Below, piece after piece: positions 11,765-12,051 of a DNA stretch of 12,051 nt. The notes under the pieces are model-generated. The model was not told where the DNA came from. It saw only the letters and a program-made list of their open reading frames with translations, and searched no databases. The position numbers and the translations under genes were made by a program. The stretch is taken from contig JAAZLZ010000109.1 of assembly GCA_012799075.1 (NCBI GenBank), forward strand, positions 1 through 12,051, given 5' to 3'. The DNA is from Bacillota bacterium (GTDB lineage: Bacteria; Bacillota; Limnochordia; JAAZLZ01). Position 1 is the first letter of the stretch. Every line of letters begins with the position of its first letter.

Positions 11765-12051
11765 ATTTGCGTAATAAACGGGTCATCCTGGGCGTTACTG
11801 GCAGCATCTCCGCGTACAAGGCGGTGGATCTAGCCAGTCAATTAATGCGTGCAGGCGCCAATGTCGATGTTGTGATGACGGAATGTGCTCAGCGATTTGT
11901 TCAACCCCTGACTTTTCAAAGCATTACCGGTCGGCACGTCTACACGGAAATGTTCACTAGTGACCCTAGGGTAACATTGGAGCAAATGCGACTGGCTGGG
12001 GAAGCAGAAATAGTTGTCGTAGCTCCTGCAACGGCCAACTTCATGGCGAAA
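11761..12051 (+). CDS. coaBC: CoaBC (Dfp)-like phosphopantothenoylcysteine decarboxylase/synthase, 3'-truncated by window
   Basis: The first 97 codons of a flavoprotein of the HFCD/CoaC fold; the rest is beyond the window. KRVILGVTGSISAYKAVDLA (6-25) is the FMN-binding start, VVMTECAQRFVQPLTFQSITG (37-57) the second element, and VVVAPATANFMAK (85-97) the flavin-contacting APATAN motif. CoaBC decarboxylates phosphopantothenoylcysteine in coenzyme A synthesis. At the position of the catalytic histidine (H75 in the E. coli enzyme, in the pattern H-I-x-L) this protein has Q75 (EQMRLAGEAE). Start is GTG 11761, with AGGAGG (11746-11751) 9 nt upstream. It could be a divergent CoaBC or another flavoprotein; without the C-terminus and the rest of the genome this stays open. 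Confidence 0.75.
   Translation, partial: MNLRNKRVILGVTGSISAYKAVDLASQLMRAGANVDVVMTECAQRFVQPLTFQSITGRHVYTEMFTSDPRVTLEQMRLAGEAEIVVVAPATANFMAK

Overview
The window looks like chromosomal DNA from a Bacillota-type (Firmicute, Clostridia/Limnochordia-like) bacterium of medium-high GC. The grounds are strong AGGAGG-type ribosome binding sites, very frequent GTG/TTG starts (about half of the genes), sigma-A-like promoters and the protein families present. No species can be named from the sequence alone. Only the right-hand gene is clearly cut by the window edge. No gene-free stretch exceeds about 165 bases, and I saw no tRNA, CRISPR array, insertion sequence or phage gene.

Layout. 1-153: a 5S rRNA gene, the end of an rRNA operon, with a canonical U-tract terminator. 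313-4946: a complete five-gene HAAT/Liv-type ABC importer in the order binding protein, two permeases, two ATPases. A strong hairpin lies between the binding-protein gene and the first permease, and the last four genes are tightly packed or overlapping. 5012-5713: a Crp/Fnr-family regulator whose recognition helix has the FNR-type E-T-x-S-R residues. 5828-8210: a three-gene metal/redox cluster of a free-standing HMA metallochaperone, a P1B ATPase with an unusual CPG (not CPC) membrane motif, and a mini-thioredoxin. An FNR-like palindrome sits at the class II activator position of its predicted promoter, so the adjacent regulator probably controls it in response to oxygen or redox state.

8245-9096 (minus strand): a soluble protein fusing an N-terminal NAD-binding Rossmann domain to a chemoreceptor (MCP) signalling tip. 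It is divergent from 9259-10247, a D-Ala-D-Ala-ligase-like ATP-grasp gene whose last ~50 codons are in another frame because one C appears to be missing. A coupled GNAT acetyltransferase gene (10247-10726) follows. 10856-11623: an HpcH/HpaI-type class II aldolase. 11761-end: the start of a coaBC (dfp)-like flavoprotein in which the expected catalytic histidine appears to be glutamine; a possible 36-codon ORF is coupled just upstream of it.

The most unusual items are the Rossmann-MCP fusion, the FNR-box-controlled CPG P-type ATPase cluster with its trans-acting HMA and thioredoxin partners, and the His-to-Gln change in the CoaBC-like protein.
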